Assembly (NCBI GenBank): GCA_029783825.1
Contig: JAREIK010002969.1
Location: forward strand, 180,178-244,177
Direction: 5' to 3'
Length of the DNA stretch: 64,000 nucleotides
DNA from: Sapria himalayana
Lineage: Eukaryota; Streptophyta; Magnoliopsida; Malpighiales; Rafflesiaceae
The notes below the pieces were generated by a model. That model searched no databases. It worked only from the letters and a program-made list of their open reading frames with translations, and was not told the DNA's origin. The translations under genes were made by a program, and so were the position numbers. This document shows, piece by piece, positions 37,774 through 51,501 of this stretch. Position 1 is the first letter of the stretch; each line of letters starts with the position of its first letter.

Positions 37774-39897
37774 ATGACAAATACACCTGACACGTATTTA
37801 AATTTGGAAAATGAATATATTAGTGTTACACAGATGTCTGTGGCTGCTGAAACTTTGGTTTATCCTGTCGTCTCAACCCAAAGTTCTAAAAAACAAAAAA
37901 CTAGGAGGACTTCTGTAGTTTGGACACATTTTAAAATCATAACAGAAGTAATGTTAGGGGTGAGGAACTTGAAATGACACAGTGCAAATATTGTATGAGA
38001 CTTTTAACATGCAAGAGTACATGTGGGACTGGGCACCTTAAGAGGCATGCCGAAATATGCACCAAAAAACATGGACCCTTAGGTCCTAGGCAAACCCAAC
38101 TTGGCACTACATTTTTTGAGACTGGATCGAGTTCAGTCTCAATGTTTACTCCCTTCGTATACTCCAGCGAGTTGGGTAGGGACGGCATGGCCAGGCTCAT
38201 CACATTAATGAGTCTTCCGATCAGATTTTCGGAAAATCCGAGGGTATTGCACATCATGCAGACATATTTTCAGTCATCCTATCGTAGGATTCCTAGGTCC
38301 ACATCTAGGAGTGACATACTAAAGATATATAAGTTAGAAAAACAAAAAATAATTAAAGAATTTTTAGCATATAGTGGAGTGGTGTCCGTGACGTCCGATA
38401 TATGGACATGTCACGATGATTTTTCTTATGCATGTCTCATGAGTCACTATGTAGATTCTAACTGGACAATCAATAAAAAAAATATTAGGATTCACTGAGA
38501 TTCTTCATCCTCATGATGGCTCGGCCATTTTTGAGTGTATGATGAAAATATTTAGGGAATATAAAATTCAAAATAAAATTTTTAGTGTCACTTTCGATAA
38601 TGCTGCGAATAATGGAGTAGCGATCAATATGTTTGTTAGGAATATTAGAGACGCACCATTAGGAGAGATCTTTCATGTCAGATGCATGTATCATGTGATT
38701 AACCTGATAGTTCAAGCGGGTATGAAGGTGTGTTCCCCCGCGTTGGAAAATATACGCAATGCACTCAAGTATATTCGCACTCCTCGCAGACTACAAGAGT
38801 TTGGTAATCTCTGTTTGTCTGCGAATCTTAAGAAGAAGAAATTCCAATCGGATGTGAGACATCGTTGGAATTACACGTACCTGATGTTGGAATCATGTGT
38901 TGGATACGAACACGTGATATCCGACTACGTCAATAGTAAGAGTGACGAACTTATTATTGACGACACTGACTGGGCTTCAGGAATTTCATTTATGAAATTC
39001 CTGAAGATATTTTATGACACGACGAACATGTGTTCGTCGGTTTATACACCCACCACTTGCATTGCACTCCGGTGCATATGCAACATTAGTAGCATGTTTA
39101 GGAAGTATCGAGCAGACCTGATGCTTAGCCATATGGTTGCAGAGATGGAGACCAAGTACCTGAAGTACTGGTCCACCATTCCATCTCTTTATTGCCTCGC
39201 AGCTTGCATGGACCCTAGGGCTAAGGTGGAAGGGGTTGAAAACACCCTGACTTTCATTTCCTCGTGCATGAACCTGGAAGAGCCACCTGAATGGTTCATT
39301 TACGAGAAGTTGACAGACCTGTTCACATACTATGATACTAGGTATGGTGGTGGTGGTGGTGAGACTGTGATTACGGACATTGATACCTTGTTCGGAGATG
39401 ACGATTATTCCATTAACCTAGCGAGGGGGAAACGTAGGGGTGGACCATCACATAGGAGCAAGCTGTCTCGGTACTTAGATACCGATTACTACTTAATCCT
39501 ATCACATTCTAATAATAAGAATTTTGATTTATTATAGTGGTGGAAATCATATGAGTCCACCTATCCCGTGCTATCTAGGATGGCACGGGATCTACTGACT
39601 CCTCCGGTGTCGAGCGTAGCATCGGAGTCTGCTTTTTCTGTTGTAGTGAACGTGATTTCGGATAGGAGATCGAGATTACGTCCAGATATGGTTGAGGCCT
39701 TGGCATGTTTGAAGGATTGGGAGGAATCAAGATTTAGCATCCGTGATCGTGCTGAAGCTTGGACTGTGACAGACACTGCAGTCGCATCCACATCCACTAC
39801 GATGGCGGAGGAGCTGATTGCCGATGATGATGATCCATATGATACTAATCTTGATGTTGCGGCTGATGATTCTCATGATATGCCGCTTGACGATTGA
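37774..39897 (+). pseudogene. hAT transposase pseudogene (BED finger, RNase H-like core, C-terminal dimerisation domain)
   Basis: The ATG at 37774 opens a frame that shifts near 37940-37970 into a BED-type zinc finger (CKYCMRLL, then HLKRHAEIC). The core includes VTSDIWTCHDDFSYACLMSHY and, after a second shift in an A-run near 38475-38485, FSVTFDNAANN, the CMYHVINLIVQAG motif and WNYTYLMLE. An in-frame TAG at 39535-39537, where relatives have a residue before WWKSYE, separates the C-terminal dimerisation domain: YPVLSRMARDLLTPPVSSVA, SESAFSVV, DRRSRLRPDMVEALACLKDW. An acidic tail ends at the TGA at 39895-39897. The order and total size fit a full-length Ac-like transposase, which excises and reinserts the element. 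Two frameshifts and one nonsense codon mean it is not translatable as one protein. The lesions are few, so loss of function is not ancient. Confidence 0.9.
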
Positions 39898-40650
39898 TGC
39901 TCATCTGCTCTCTTTTTTCGATGTTTTTTTATTTATTTTATTTATACGCTTTGTTTGTACTTTGTACCATATGTTGTATTGAAACTTATACTTGTTTTGT
40001 TCGGACCTTTGGTTTCAAAAGCATGATTGGTAATTTTTCTTTTGTGTAGTTTATTTTTTTTTTAATTTTAATTTTTACTAACATAATGTATTTATTTATT
40101 TTTTTTACGATTTAAATTTTATTTTAAAAATTAATAACTTTAAATTTTAATATATAATAAATAAATTATAAATATAAAAAAAGCTAAACTAAATTGAATT
40201 TGATAAAAAAATTTTTTCTAATATTTGTTTGTTTTATTTAATTTTAATTTTTATAATTTTTACAAAAAATTATATTTAATAATTAATACTCTATACGGTT
40301 ACTTAATCAAAAAATTTACAATAAAAAAAATTAATCTTCCATTTGCCTGTCCGTCAGCGGTCAGCCCGTGCGGCCTCACGGACCCCGGTGACCCGGTCCC
40401 GCGTCGCGGCTCCCTTTTGCCCGGCCGTGCCGCCTAGCCTGTATGGCCAAGGCGTGCCCGCCTATATACAAACTGTGCTGTGCCGGGCACGGAACAGGAA
40501 CCGTGCCGTGCTCGGCACGGCACGGTAGCACGATCGTGCTTGTAAAAAAACGAGCCGTGCCGTGCTGGGCCGGCCCGTTTGACACCTCTACATACGTAGG
40601 TATGCCTACTTGATATCTACAAAAAATATTCAAAAATGAGTAATGGTTGA

Positions 40651-40816
40651 ATTCAAAAATAAAATAAAATAAATGAAATAAATGAAATAAATGAAATAAA
40701 TAAAATAAATGAAATAAATGAAATAAATGAAATAAATGAAATAAATGAAATAAATGAAATAAATAAAATAAATAAAATAAATAAAATAAATAAAATAAAT
40801 AAAATAAATAAAATAA
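40651..40816. repeat. 9-bp tandem repeat AAATAAATG / AAATAAATA
   Basis: About 18 near-perfect 9-bp units. The left part mainly uses the variant ending in G and the right part the variant ending in A, which suggests local expansion of each subtype. The repeating Tyr-Phe-Ile minus-strand frame is an artefact. Confidence 0.95.
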
Positions 40817-43287
40817 TAGTTTAGCATGTCAAATTAAATTAAACTAATTATACTCGATTGAACCAGTTTGAACTATCCAATCAACTTCTAGAAAACTCAA
40901 TAATATTCACACATGTAATTGAAAATAATTGAGTAAGAGTTTATCATTTCACTTTGAAATGTTCTCTTTAATATGTGTGGTGTGCTAGGAACCCCAAATC
41001 ACTTTTATTTATAGGCAAGATTCCAAGTTTTTTAATTTTTGATGCAACATTTAGTAAGCCAACACATGGCTTTCACATGTCAACTCAATCCTTGGAAATT
41101 ATACACATCATCATATAACATGCATACTTTCAAGCACTTGGCATTAATGCACGAGAACACATAGTAAGCACATAATCAATACTTATCACTCATGTAAACC
41201 AAGACATGGAAATCATACATACTAACTCATGATATTCATGCAAGTAAGCATGTGATAAGCTTGTAAATCAACATATGATATAAAAATAATTATTCTTATT
41301 AATTTTTTTCATAGACTTTATTATCACTTTCCTACATGATTCATTTATATTCTTATGGTTGCACTTATCTTTAACAAAGATTATCATGGTGTGTGTGTGT
41401 CTGTGTGTGTGTGTGTATATATAAAGATTTATATTTACTATGTATCTAACATTTTGTAAAGTAAATTTATCTTGTAATTATCTGAAACATATAATAACTT
41501 CATATTTATGTTTATTGAAATAAAACACTTATATTTCTAATAATTTCAATATTTCTTCAATAGATATCTCGTAGTGTGCGATTCCTTGTGATCTATCTTG
41601 TGTTAGTGATGAGTGGACTTGTTGAATCAAGTTTAATAATATTAAAATAATGATTTCATACTGATATAATAAGATCAACATACAGCAATGTGTCATGGAC
41701 AGTCGAGCTAAGATAGTAAAAAATATATGAACCAAACTTTTTTTTACATAATTACTATCAAGAATAATATTTTTAAAAACAAATAGCATTGTAATAAAAA
41801 TCCAAACCAACAACATGGTAGACTGATCTGCAAAAGATGATGAATACTATAACACTGAATATATGAGTCCGATCCTCATAGATGTTGGATATGTTTTCAA
41901 TGGTGCTATCATTTATCATGTTGTTCAGATGTTGGGACGTGAATTTTACCTATTCTAATCATGAAGCCTCGTAGCTTATATAAGAGCCAAATAATAATTT
42001 TGGGTTGAGTTTGGGAGAAGGGTAGGTAGATAAAAAAATATAATATTTTAAATCTATAACATTTTTGATTTAGATAGAGGATATAAAACTATTAAAAATA
42101 TTTAGATATTTTTAATGTTTATAATCCCCACAATGTCATGCAACACAATAAATTTTTTTCTACCAAAAAATGTTTGATCAACTTCAATTTATGATTTTAG
42201 CCACAAAAATGTAGTTTATTATTACTCTAAAAATTCAACTTCTACCAAATTTATATTAACTATAATTTATACCATTAACTACTGTGGATTATGAAGAGTT
42301 TGGGTATCTCTGTAATGTTGATGAATTTCATCCCTTACAAGAGTATTCTTCTTACGACAACATTCGTTAGGACACCCTTTATCCTGCCATGTTAATAAGA
42401 TCATCTTTTAACACACGGTAATTTTTTTGTGCTCCAATATGTTAATTTAACCACTTTAAAAAACTAATAAATATGAGGAGTAATTATTAGTTGAACGGTG
42501 TAGCTATTAATTGAGTACCATAAAGTTGTAACCTACAAGATTGAATGTAAGTTTCATGTTTCACAAAAGTTGTGGCAGATGTATCTTGTAATAAATAGTA
42601 ATAAACAATATAAAAAAATATAAAAAATTTTATGGAAATGTATGTATAATTAATGAAACATTAATTTATAGTACTAGCAAATATATGTGAGTACTCTTTT
42701 ATGCGAGTACTCTTTTATAGTTTAATATGATATAAACATATTTACTAATTATTTTTTTGTCCATACCATATATATTTAAATATTATTTCATATCTTAATA
42801 AAATAAATATAAATTATTATAATTTTAAAAATATCAATACAATATAATAAAAAAATAGTAACATATTATAAAAATATAGTAAAATGAATAATAAAGAACA
42901 TTAATAAGTTGTAAATAAAAATAAAAATTTCAAAATTATTGAGAATTATATTGTATTTTTATATTTTTTTATCTTGAGATACTAGGATGGGATGATTCAT
43001 ATAGATTAATAGTATTTATAGTTTCTTTTTGTATTTATAAATGAATTATTATTTTATTTAATAAAAGATAGTCATTTTATAATTTTTATTCAAAATATTA
43101 TATTATTGTGAGTTTTTATTTATTTTATTCAGTTATTTTATTTTTTATGGAAATACTCGATATGTAAAGTTTTATCAATCATTTTTATTCATTATGTAAA
43201 GGCATGAGTTTTAGTTATATATTATTATTATTGAATATTATTTTTTTTAATATCATCTTTTTTTTTATTTTCATATATTAAATTTTT

Positions 43288-43328
<41 letters not shown>

Positions 43329-43454
43329 ACATGCAGATATATTGATGAAATTTATGATGCTTTAGTAGAACATCTCTTTGCTATAGATGCAGTAGTAAAT
43401 GGCCATTAAAAATAACTTCCTGCTCATGTTAAAAATTGTAGAAATATAGTATTT
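40817..43454. other. Unassigned AT-rich DNA
   Basis: No gene was recognised. A GT microsatellite lies at 41389-41425 and a (TA)n tract at 43293-43326. A minus-strand open frame at 41529-41816 is hydrophobic and AT-driven, with no family signature. Confidence 0.55.
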
Positions 43455-43519
43455 CTTTTCTCTCTCTCTCTCTCTCTCTAAACAACATTATTGGCCATAT
43501 TTTAGATATTTGTTGAAGT

Positions 43520-45010
43520 TGTATGACTATATATAAATATTTGTATAATTATAAATAAATAATTGTATAACTATATAACACTCTATATAATTAGATATAA
43601 CTATATTTGTAAGTATGTATACATATATGTAAATCTATATATTTATTTATAACGTTATATATTTATGTATAACTATTTGTATGAATATATCTATATATAA
43701 CTATATGTTTAACTATATAAAAATATTTATAGTTATATATACTATATGTTAATAACATATAACAATAAATAATTGTATCTTATTATATGTATTTCTATAA
43801 AAGCTTTATACATAACTATATTTAAATATATAATTTACAACTTATATTTAGTATACATTTGTCTATATTAGTATCCAAAAATATATTTAACTATATCTAT
43901 ACCTATAGATAACTATAGGTATAGATATATAAAATTATATAAATATATATATATATATATACCTACATGTATAAATATAAGTTTAACAATACGTGTAATT
44001 ATATGTATAACCACATGTAACTATATTTATAATTACATGTATAACAACATACAACATTATGTTTAATTATATGTGTATAACTATATATAACTATTTTTAA
44101 AACTAAAGAAAACATTATATAATTAAATATAACATTATTTTTAACTATTTATACATATATGTATACATATATGTGCATATATATACTTTTTTATAACTAT
44201 ATATTTACGTATAACTAAATATAACTACTCATATGAATATATATATATATATATATATTATAACTATATATATTATATGTATAATAACATATAAATATAC
44301 ATAATTTTATATTATTAATGTATAACATATATTTAAATATATAAGTAACAACATAAATATACATTTTTATATATTAGTATAACATATATATATATATATA
44401 TATATAACTAAATGTTTAACAATATATAATTTTTTATATCATATATATTATATGTATACTAACATATAACTATAAATAATTCTATCTTACTATATGTATA
44501 ACTATAAAAACATATAGATAACTATATTTAAATATATAATTAACAAAATTTATTTAATATACATTTTTATATTAGTATAAAAAATATATTTTAGTATATC
44601 CATACCTATACATAACTATATGTATAAATATATGAAATTATATGATAAAAAAAATATATATACATGTATAAATATAAGTTTAACTATACGTGTAACTATA
44701 TGTATAACTACATGTAACAATATTTATAATTATATGTATAAAAACATACAACACAATGTTTAACTATATGTGTATTACTATATATAAATATTCTTAAAAC
44801 TATAATTAACTTAATATAAATAAATATAATTTTATTTTTAATTATTTATACATATATGTATACTTATATGTAAATCTAGAAAATTGTTTATAACTTTGTA
44901 TATATTTATTTATATTTACTTATAACTACTTTTATGCATATATCTATATATAATTATATGTTTAACTATATGTAACTATTTATAACTACATTTACTATAT
45001 GTATCCTAAC
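43520..45010. repeat. AT-rich minisatellite of copy B, ATAACTATATGTATAACTA-like
   Basis: Degenerate units built on TATAACTATATGTATAAC, the reverse complement of the copy A array at 1330-4435. It is shorter than in copy A even after removing the ARF insertion. Confidence 0.75.
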
Positions 45011-45297
45011 ATATAATTATATATGAGATAATATTAATTTGTTGAAATCATTTGAAATTAAATGGAAAAAGATATAATATCAACAATATTTAAGCGCGTA
45101 GCATCAGAGTGTCTGTTGATCAGGCTCATATATGGTATAATACAAATAAGGGTCGTACTCTTACCTAATCCTAGCCCTTAGGCCTCAGGCTCAAATATGA
45201 ATTTGTGTATAAAAAAAGATGTAATATTTGAAAGGTTTATACAGAAGAAATTTTATTTTCTTTTATATAATTTTTAATTCTAATACTGCACTCTCTA

Positions 45298-45405
45298 TGT
45301 GTCTCTCTTTCTCTCCCTCTCTAATTCTTTCTATCACTCAATTCCTCTTTTCTTTGTGTCACTCTATCTCTTTTGTTATTTTCTTCCTTGCTCTCCTTTC
45401 TTTCT

Positions 45406-45442
<37 letters not shown>

Positions 45443-45665
45443 TCTCTCCCTCTTGCTCTCTCTCCCTCCCTCTCCCTCTTTCTCTTCCTCTCTCTCTCTC
45501 TCCCTCTCTCTCCCTTTTCACCATTTTTCTCCCTATCACTCTCTCTCCTTCTCTCTCTCTCTCTCTCTCTCTCTCCCTCCCCCTGTCTCCCCATTTATCT
45601 ACCGCTCTCTCTCATCCCCACCTTATCTCTCTCTCTCTTTCTTCCTCTCTCCCTCTCCTCATTCA
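45298..45665. repeat. CT-rich low-complexity leader of copy B
   Basis: A CTCTCTCTC/CCCTCTCT tract lies upstream of tnp2 on its coding strand, equivalent to 675-1085 in copy A. The Ser/Leu-rich open frames are artefacts. Confidence 0.85.
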
Positions 45666-46058
45666 AACATTAAATGTCTTTTTTTGCTTTCCTTTCTTGT
45701 GCATTATCGCATTTTGCACCCTTTATTTATTATAACTACGATATCTATTAATCTTTATCATGCTAAAAATTACATTATCTATTAATGTAGATTCTGCAAA
45801 TGCATTGCCTAGATATTTATGATATTTAATTTTTAAATATTCATCTGTAAATGATTTTATTTAATTATTTGGATATTTTGAAGTAATAGAATGTTTTATT
45901 CAAAATAATGATTAGGCATTATTTTTTGTAAATAAAACATGGCAACTTGAGCTCAGATCGTTAGTGGATGTACAGAAGGGTTATTAATGGATTTTTGAAT
46001 AAAGATTTTTTTGACTGGGCTGGAAACTTTTAATTAATTTTTTATCTAGTCAATCGAG

Positions 46059-49000
46059 ATTGATGGATGGAGACAAAATTAACTGTCCAAGTAATCATCG
46101 CTAGTGTCAAAATATCATTTTTCTTGATGCAAACACTCTAAGATATCATTTGGCTAAATATGGCTTTGTGCCAAATTATTTTATTTGGTTTTATCATGGG
46201 AAAAGTAGAATGGCTCTGAATAATGACCAAAATAATGGTATTGAATCGTTATCTCGTGGCGAAGAATCATCAAACACATACCATTGAATGATCACGGAAG
46301 CTGCTAGTGTAGTCTTTAATATGGATTACATGGATGAACCACCTAATCCTAAAGCTCAGAAATTTTATGAAATACATAAAGTTGTAGATAAAGAGTTGTG
46401 GCATGGTTGTAAAACACATTCACAATTGGTACTTGTGGCTCGACTAATGAGGATTGAATCAGAAAATCATGTCTAAGAAATTATATGATCAGGTGACAGA
46501 ACTGATGAATGAGATTATTCCAGATATTAATTTGATCACTAACAACTTTTACAACACAAAGAAGTTACTACGAAGAGTGGGTCTACCAGTGAACAAAATT
46601 GATTGTTGTTTAAATGGATGCATGTTATATTGGGGCGGTGATAGTGATTTACTTAGCTGTAAGTTTTGTGATCATCCTCGATTTATGAAGGCACCTCATA
46701 TTGTAGATACATGACAAAAATTGATGGTTGTCTTTTAGAAGATGTATTATTTTCCATTAATTCCTCAATTATAGAAACTATATTCATCAAATACTACAGC
46801 AAATGATATGAGGTGGCATTTCGAGCATGGAGTTGAAGAAGGGGTAATGCGTCATCCATTAGATTCACCTACTTGGAAGTATTTTAATTATAGACATCAA
46901 GATTTTGCAGCAGAAAGTCAAAATGTGCGATTGGGTATCTGCACGGATGGATTTCAGCCATTTGAGCAATCTGGACATTAGTATTCAACATGGCTAGTGA
47001 TAGTGACACCGTATAATTTGCCTCCGTGGTTGTGTATGAAGGAGCAATATATGTTATTGTCAATATTGGTTCCAGGGCCAAAAAATTCGAAAGACATGCT
47101 GGATGTTTTCTTACAGCCTCTTATTTCAGAGTTAACTCATTTATGGGATGTTGGCATGAATACATGTGATATCTCAAAGAAGAAGAATTTCATTATGCGG
47201 GCAACCCTTATGTGGATGGTAAGTGACTTTCCTTCATATTCAATATTGTTTGCCTGGAGTACTATAAGACAATTACAATGCCTTATTGCATGATGAATTC
47301 TGATGCATTTACCCTCAAATTTAGTGGTGAACAATAATGATTTGATAACCATCGTAAGTTTCTACCTATGAATCATACATTTCAAAGAAATAGAACTACA
47401 TTTAGAAAAAATAAAACTGTGATGACAGTTGCACTAGCAGTTTGTTCAAGAGATGATATTATGATAGAGATTCAAAGTTTGGATTTAATGAAAGTAACTA
47501 AAAAGGAAGCTACTTGAAGTAATAGACCAATAGGAAAATTATTTGGCTGGAGGAAACGTAGTATTTTTTGGGACTTGCCCTATTGGAAGTCGAATTTAAT
47601 TCATCATAACTTAGATGTAATGCATATTTTAAAAAAAATGTTTTTGACAATGTTTTCAACACTATCCTTAATGTAGACGGAAAAACAAAAGATACTTTAA
47701 AATCAAGACAAGAGCTAAATGATTATAGTCAGTGTCTTGAATTGAAACTGAATGAGGGAACAGGTAAATTCTCTAAAGCTTGCTACACACATGATAAGAA
47801 GGCAAGATATTTATTGTGTGAATAGGTTAAAAATTTGAAATTCCCTGATGGATATTTGTAAAATATGGGTAGATGCATGGATATGAAGAATCTTAAGTTA
47901 TTGGAATGAAATGTCATGACTGTCATGTATTTATGCAGAGATTAATACCAATTGCATTCCGTGAATTACTTCCACTAAGTGATTGGAAGGACCTTATAGA
48001 ACTTAGTTTGTTTTTCAAATAGCTAACTACAATCACAATCAAAAAAGATGACTTGGTGAGGCTGGAGAATGATATTCCACTTATTATTTGTAAGCTTGAA
48101 TGGATATTCCCACCGAGTTTTTTTGACTCGATGGAGCATTTGCCTCTCCATTTGGTATATGAAGCAATGATTGCAGGGCCAGTGCAATTCAATTGATGTA
48201 CCCCTTTAAGAGGTAAATAAATATAATTTGTTGTGTTTTATTATTTAGTACTTTAAGTATTATTGTAATTTAATCTAATTGAAACATGACATTATGGATG
48301 TAGGTATATTCGTAAGTTGAAATTGAATGTTAGAAACAAGGAAAAAGTTGAAGGTTCAATTTGCAATGCATATTTAGTAGAAGAAGTATCATCAATTTGT
48401 TCTTATTATTTTGAGGATCATATTAATACAAAGAATATAAATGTGCCACGGAATTATGAAGGTCATGTGATGGAAGAAGATGAATCTATGGACAAACTAT
48501 CTTTCTTCAAGAACCTTGGAAGAGCAATGAAAATATGTATGATAGATGAAGAGTACAAAGCAACTCGGAGCCATGTTTTACTTAATTGTGAGGAGGTTGC
48601 ACCATATATTGAATATGTATACCCAAAATGGTTGCAGATTTAATCATAATTTAATTTTATTTTTAATAAGAATTATTAAAAATTGATATACATTTTTTTA
48701 CTCTCTTTTTATATTTGTGCAGTATTTATGTTGAGTTGTTAAAATATAGATATCCAGCAATTTCCAGCAAAGATGTCGATTATATGCTAAAAACTGAATT
48801 TGTGAATTAGTTAAAAAATTATGTGAAAATAATTATGGTTTATATTTTTGAATTATTTAATTTATTAGTATCTTTTATTTGTTAATATTATTTTTTTAAT
48901 TTTTCATAGGCAATTGATCCTTCAAATAGAGATTCAAATATTTTCATTCAGAATCTAAGTAAAGGCCCATTTAGATATGTTACAACCTATCCTAGGTATT

Positions 49001-49551
49001 TTGTTAATGGATATAAATTTCATACAATCGGGTATGGTTCTTCTAAAATAACAATGAATAGTGGTGTATGCATTAAAGGCTCAGGTTATAGTGTAGATGA
49101 GATTGATTATTATGGTCAACTCAAAGAGGTTATTGAGTTAGAGTATCCATGACTCGAAAACAATACGATTGTATTATTTAAGTGTGAGTACTTTTTATAT
49201 GAGCAATTTATTATGGCAGTTCAAGCCACTTAGTTATTTATTTTACAAATCTGAGTTTATCTCATGATAAGAAAGTTTAGTGGGCGATTTGCAAAATCAA
49301 AGCTCGATCAAAATTTTAAGTACCAACATCGCAACAAAGAAGTGCAAACTTAGAAATTGCACCGGCATTCCAGAAAGATGACAAATAATTTTGAGCCTTT
49401 AAATGTAAATGAAGATCCAAAAAATTTATGTGACTCAAATTGTGACACAATAGAAATTGAAGATGATCATTTTATATCTGAAGATGTGTTCGAACTTCTA
49501 TCGGAATCAGACAAAATCTATCACTATTTTTGTTATAATTTTAAATTGTAA
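46059..49551 (+). pseudogene. tnp2-family CACTA transposase pseudogene (with DUF4218 and DUF4216)
   Basis: Successive plus-strand pieces give the transposase-associated region (GDKINCP, CQNIIFLDANTLRYHLAKYG), then MDEPPNPKAQKFYEIHK, GLPVNKIDCCLNGCMLYWGG, MRWHFEHGVEEGVMRHP, VIVTPYNLPPWLCMKEQYML, LVPGPKNSKDMLDVFLQPLI and FWDLPYWKSNLIHHNLDVMH of the tnp2 core. DUF4218 follows (FFDSMEHLPLHLVYEAMIAG, VEGSICNAYLVEEVSS) and then DUF4216 (NSGVCIKGSGYSVDEIDYYG, KEVIELEYP). Introns are likely near 48213-48304, 48650-48720 and 48825-48910. Lesions include a stop in CPSNHR*CQN, AGA to TGA before MITEA, a 2-bp loss near 46467, and stops at 46712 and 47291. It is clearly dead. The tail at 49357-49551 keeps an acidic C-terminus. 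Confidence 0.9.
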
Positions 49552-49682
49552 TAATTTTATCATAAATTTAAATTATAAAAGACTTTTTACATTTGTTGGA
49601 ATCTATCGGTGTGTTTTATTCGAAAATGCATGCTTGTTCATCATATCCATATTCTTGTTCTATGTTTTATTTTGTATAGCAG

Positions 49683-51501
49683 ATGGTGCCTAATGGACGT
49701 GGTTGTGGCGGAGGTTGACATGGCCATTGAAATGAACCAAATTCAACTAGTATGTTACATCATGTTGCAAATCAGTCCCATCTCATAGCCACCATATCAA
49801 GACTTCAACATTACAATCACCATCTGCATTTCTATCACCATCACCATCTTTGAGACATCTACTATCACCTTTATCAAATGTAAGCCAACCACCAATTGTG
49901 CTTCCTACACACACTTTTTATCAATCTCTATCTTCTACACCATAGTTTACACTGATTATTCTCCCATTTACAATACCAACGACATCATCAAATGTCATGC
50001 CTTCCTCTGTAGTCAATTTAAAGTATTGAGATTATGGATGAGAGGTAAAAGAAATATGTAAAAAAAAATGAAAAAAAATTTTTGATGTTACTGTCAGAGG
50101 TTTTTTTTTAAATTATTATGATTTGCTTGTTTTCAATGTTATTTATTTATTTGTACAGTTTTATTCCAGCTCACAAGTGTTCGACTATAATTACAAAGGA
50201 TTTCAAGATAATGGCTAATTCTAAAGCTTTCTCCTGGAAGAAAGTTTCTGAATAGACAAAAGAGTCATATTTTAATGACTTTCAGGTAAAAAAAAACAAA
50301 AGCATTGAAAAATAAATATCTAATTACTTAACTTTTATGTTGATTATTATGCAAGCAGTAAATAATTGTTTTCTTGTAGTTAATACATTTTTTTGTCATT
50401 TTTCTATTTATAAAATCAGTGTACATTGGCACCCAAATTTGATGGAAAGATAAAGTCATTATGAGAGATCAAAGCTGCTCAACAGTATTCTGGTTTTGTC
50501 CATAATTTAAAGAAAATGAAAGAAATACCTGATTTTATATCCGAGGAAGACAGGCCGGAGTGGCTTAATTATTGGGAGGAGCCAGATGTGAAGAAAAAAT
50601 CAAATATTGCCACAAAAAAATAATGAAGTGAGGTAGCTGGACTAGGAACATGAATCTCTCATCACACTGGAGGTTCAAAGTCAAGCATTGAGTATGCTCA
50701 AGATTTGGTACAAATTTAAAATTCTAAAATATCTATATTTTGTGGTTGTCCTAATAGTCCAATAAATAAAATCTTTTCATGGTTTTATTAATTTAGTTAC
50801 ATCTTTTTATCATTTGTTTTTTTATGACTTAATAAAAACAAATTATAGGGTGGAGAATTGAGTCGAGATCCAAATTTTTATGAGATTTTCAAGAAGATGC
50901 ATGTGAAAAAAGTGGATGGTCAGTATGTCGACAACAAGTCTCAGATGATTGCTGTAAAAAAATTGTATTATTAATTAGATTTTATAAAACTACAATACAT
51001 TATGAAAATTGTTTTGAATTCAAAATATTTATTTTATTTTTCGTATATCTAGAATAGTTTTTTTCTCTATTTTTATCTCAGGACCTAATGGAGGAACGTG
51101 GACAACTGCTCATCAACAACTTGAATGTTCTATGGATCTTCAACCAAATGGCTATGATCCTATTTTTTTTGGAGACAATAGGAGGTCAAAAGAAGCAGAG
51201 AGTGTATGGAATCGGCTCTAAGGGAGTGGCATTTTGTTGTAGCAATCGTGCATCTAATTCATCTGCCTCAGCAATGGTGGATGAGATGGTCAAAAAAGCA
51301 CTAGAAACAAATGAACGTATTTTAGTTATGGAGACCAAAATTAAAAAGAAGGATGAGTAGATAACTAATTTGATGGAAGAAATGCAAGAAATTAAAAATG
51401 TAATGCAACAACAGATGTCCTATATGGAGTCATAGTTAGCAGCATTGGCGCAACAGATTGCATTCAGAGATCTAGCTACGAATCCTCGCAGGAGAGGCTA
51501 A
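49683..51501 (+). pseudogene. Second CACTA gene, plant transposase Ptta/En/Spm type (Transposase_24-like), decayed
   Basis: It starts at ATG 49683 (MVPNGRGCGGG, then stop) about 130 bp after tnp2 and ends at TAA 51499-51501 (NPRRRG). Recognisable pieces are FIPAHKCSTIITKDFKIM, PKFDGKIKSL, EDRPEWLNYWEEPDVKKKSN, SHHTGGSKSSIEYA, DPNFYEIFKKMHVKKVDGQY, and a helical, probably coiled-coil tail (MVDEMVKKALETNERILVME, IKNVMQQQMSYMES). This HTGGSKS..F..TH arrangement is typical of the Ptta/En/Spm family, the likely DNA-binding partner of tnp2. Candidate introns are 50046-50160, 50286-50420, 50709-50848 and 50955-51082. At least six in-frame stops make it a pseudogene. Confidence 0.75.

Larger units (their letters stand above)
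37034..40590 (+). mobile_element. hAT (Ac-like) DNA transposon, decayed, with GC-rich ends
   Basis: The element has GC-rich subterminal regions packed with GTGCCGTGC/GGCACGGC words and hairpins, including perfect arms at 37103-37127 (10 bp) and 40500-40526 (12 bp). A transposase pseudogene lies between them. The right end, CCCGTTTGACACCTCT, resembles the GAGGTGTCAAAC ends of a common plant hAT group. No matching left terminus is visible: the left flank jumps from the 80-bp repeat into CCGGGTTAAGAACAG. About 26 bp of the tandem unit are missing and no 8-bp duplication is found, so the 5' tip and some flank appear deleted. Ends are approximate by a few bases. Confidence 0.85.
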
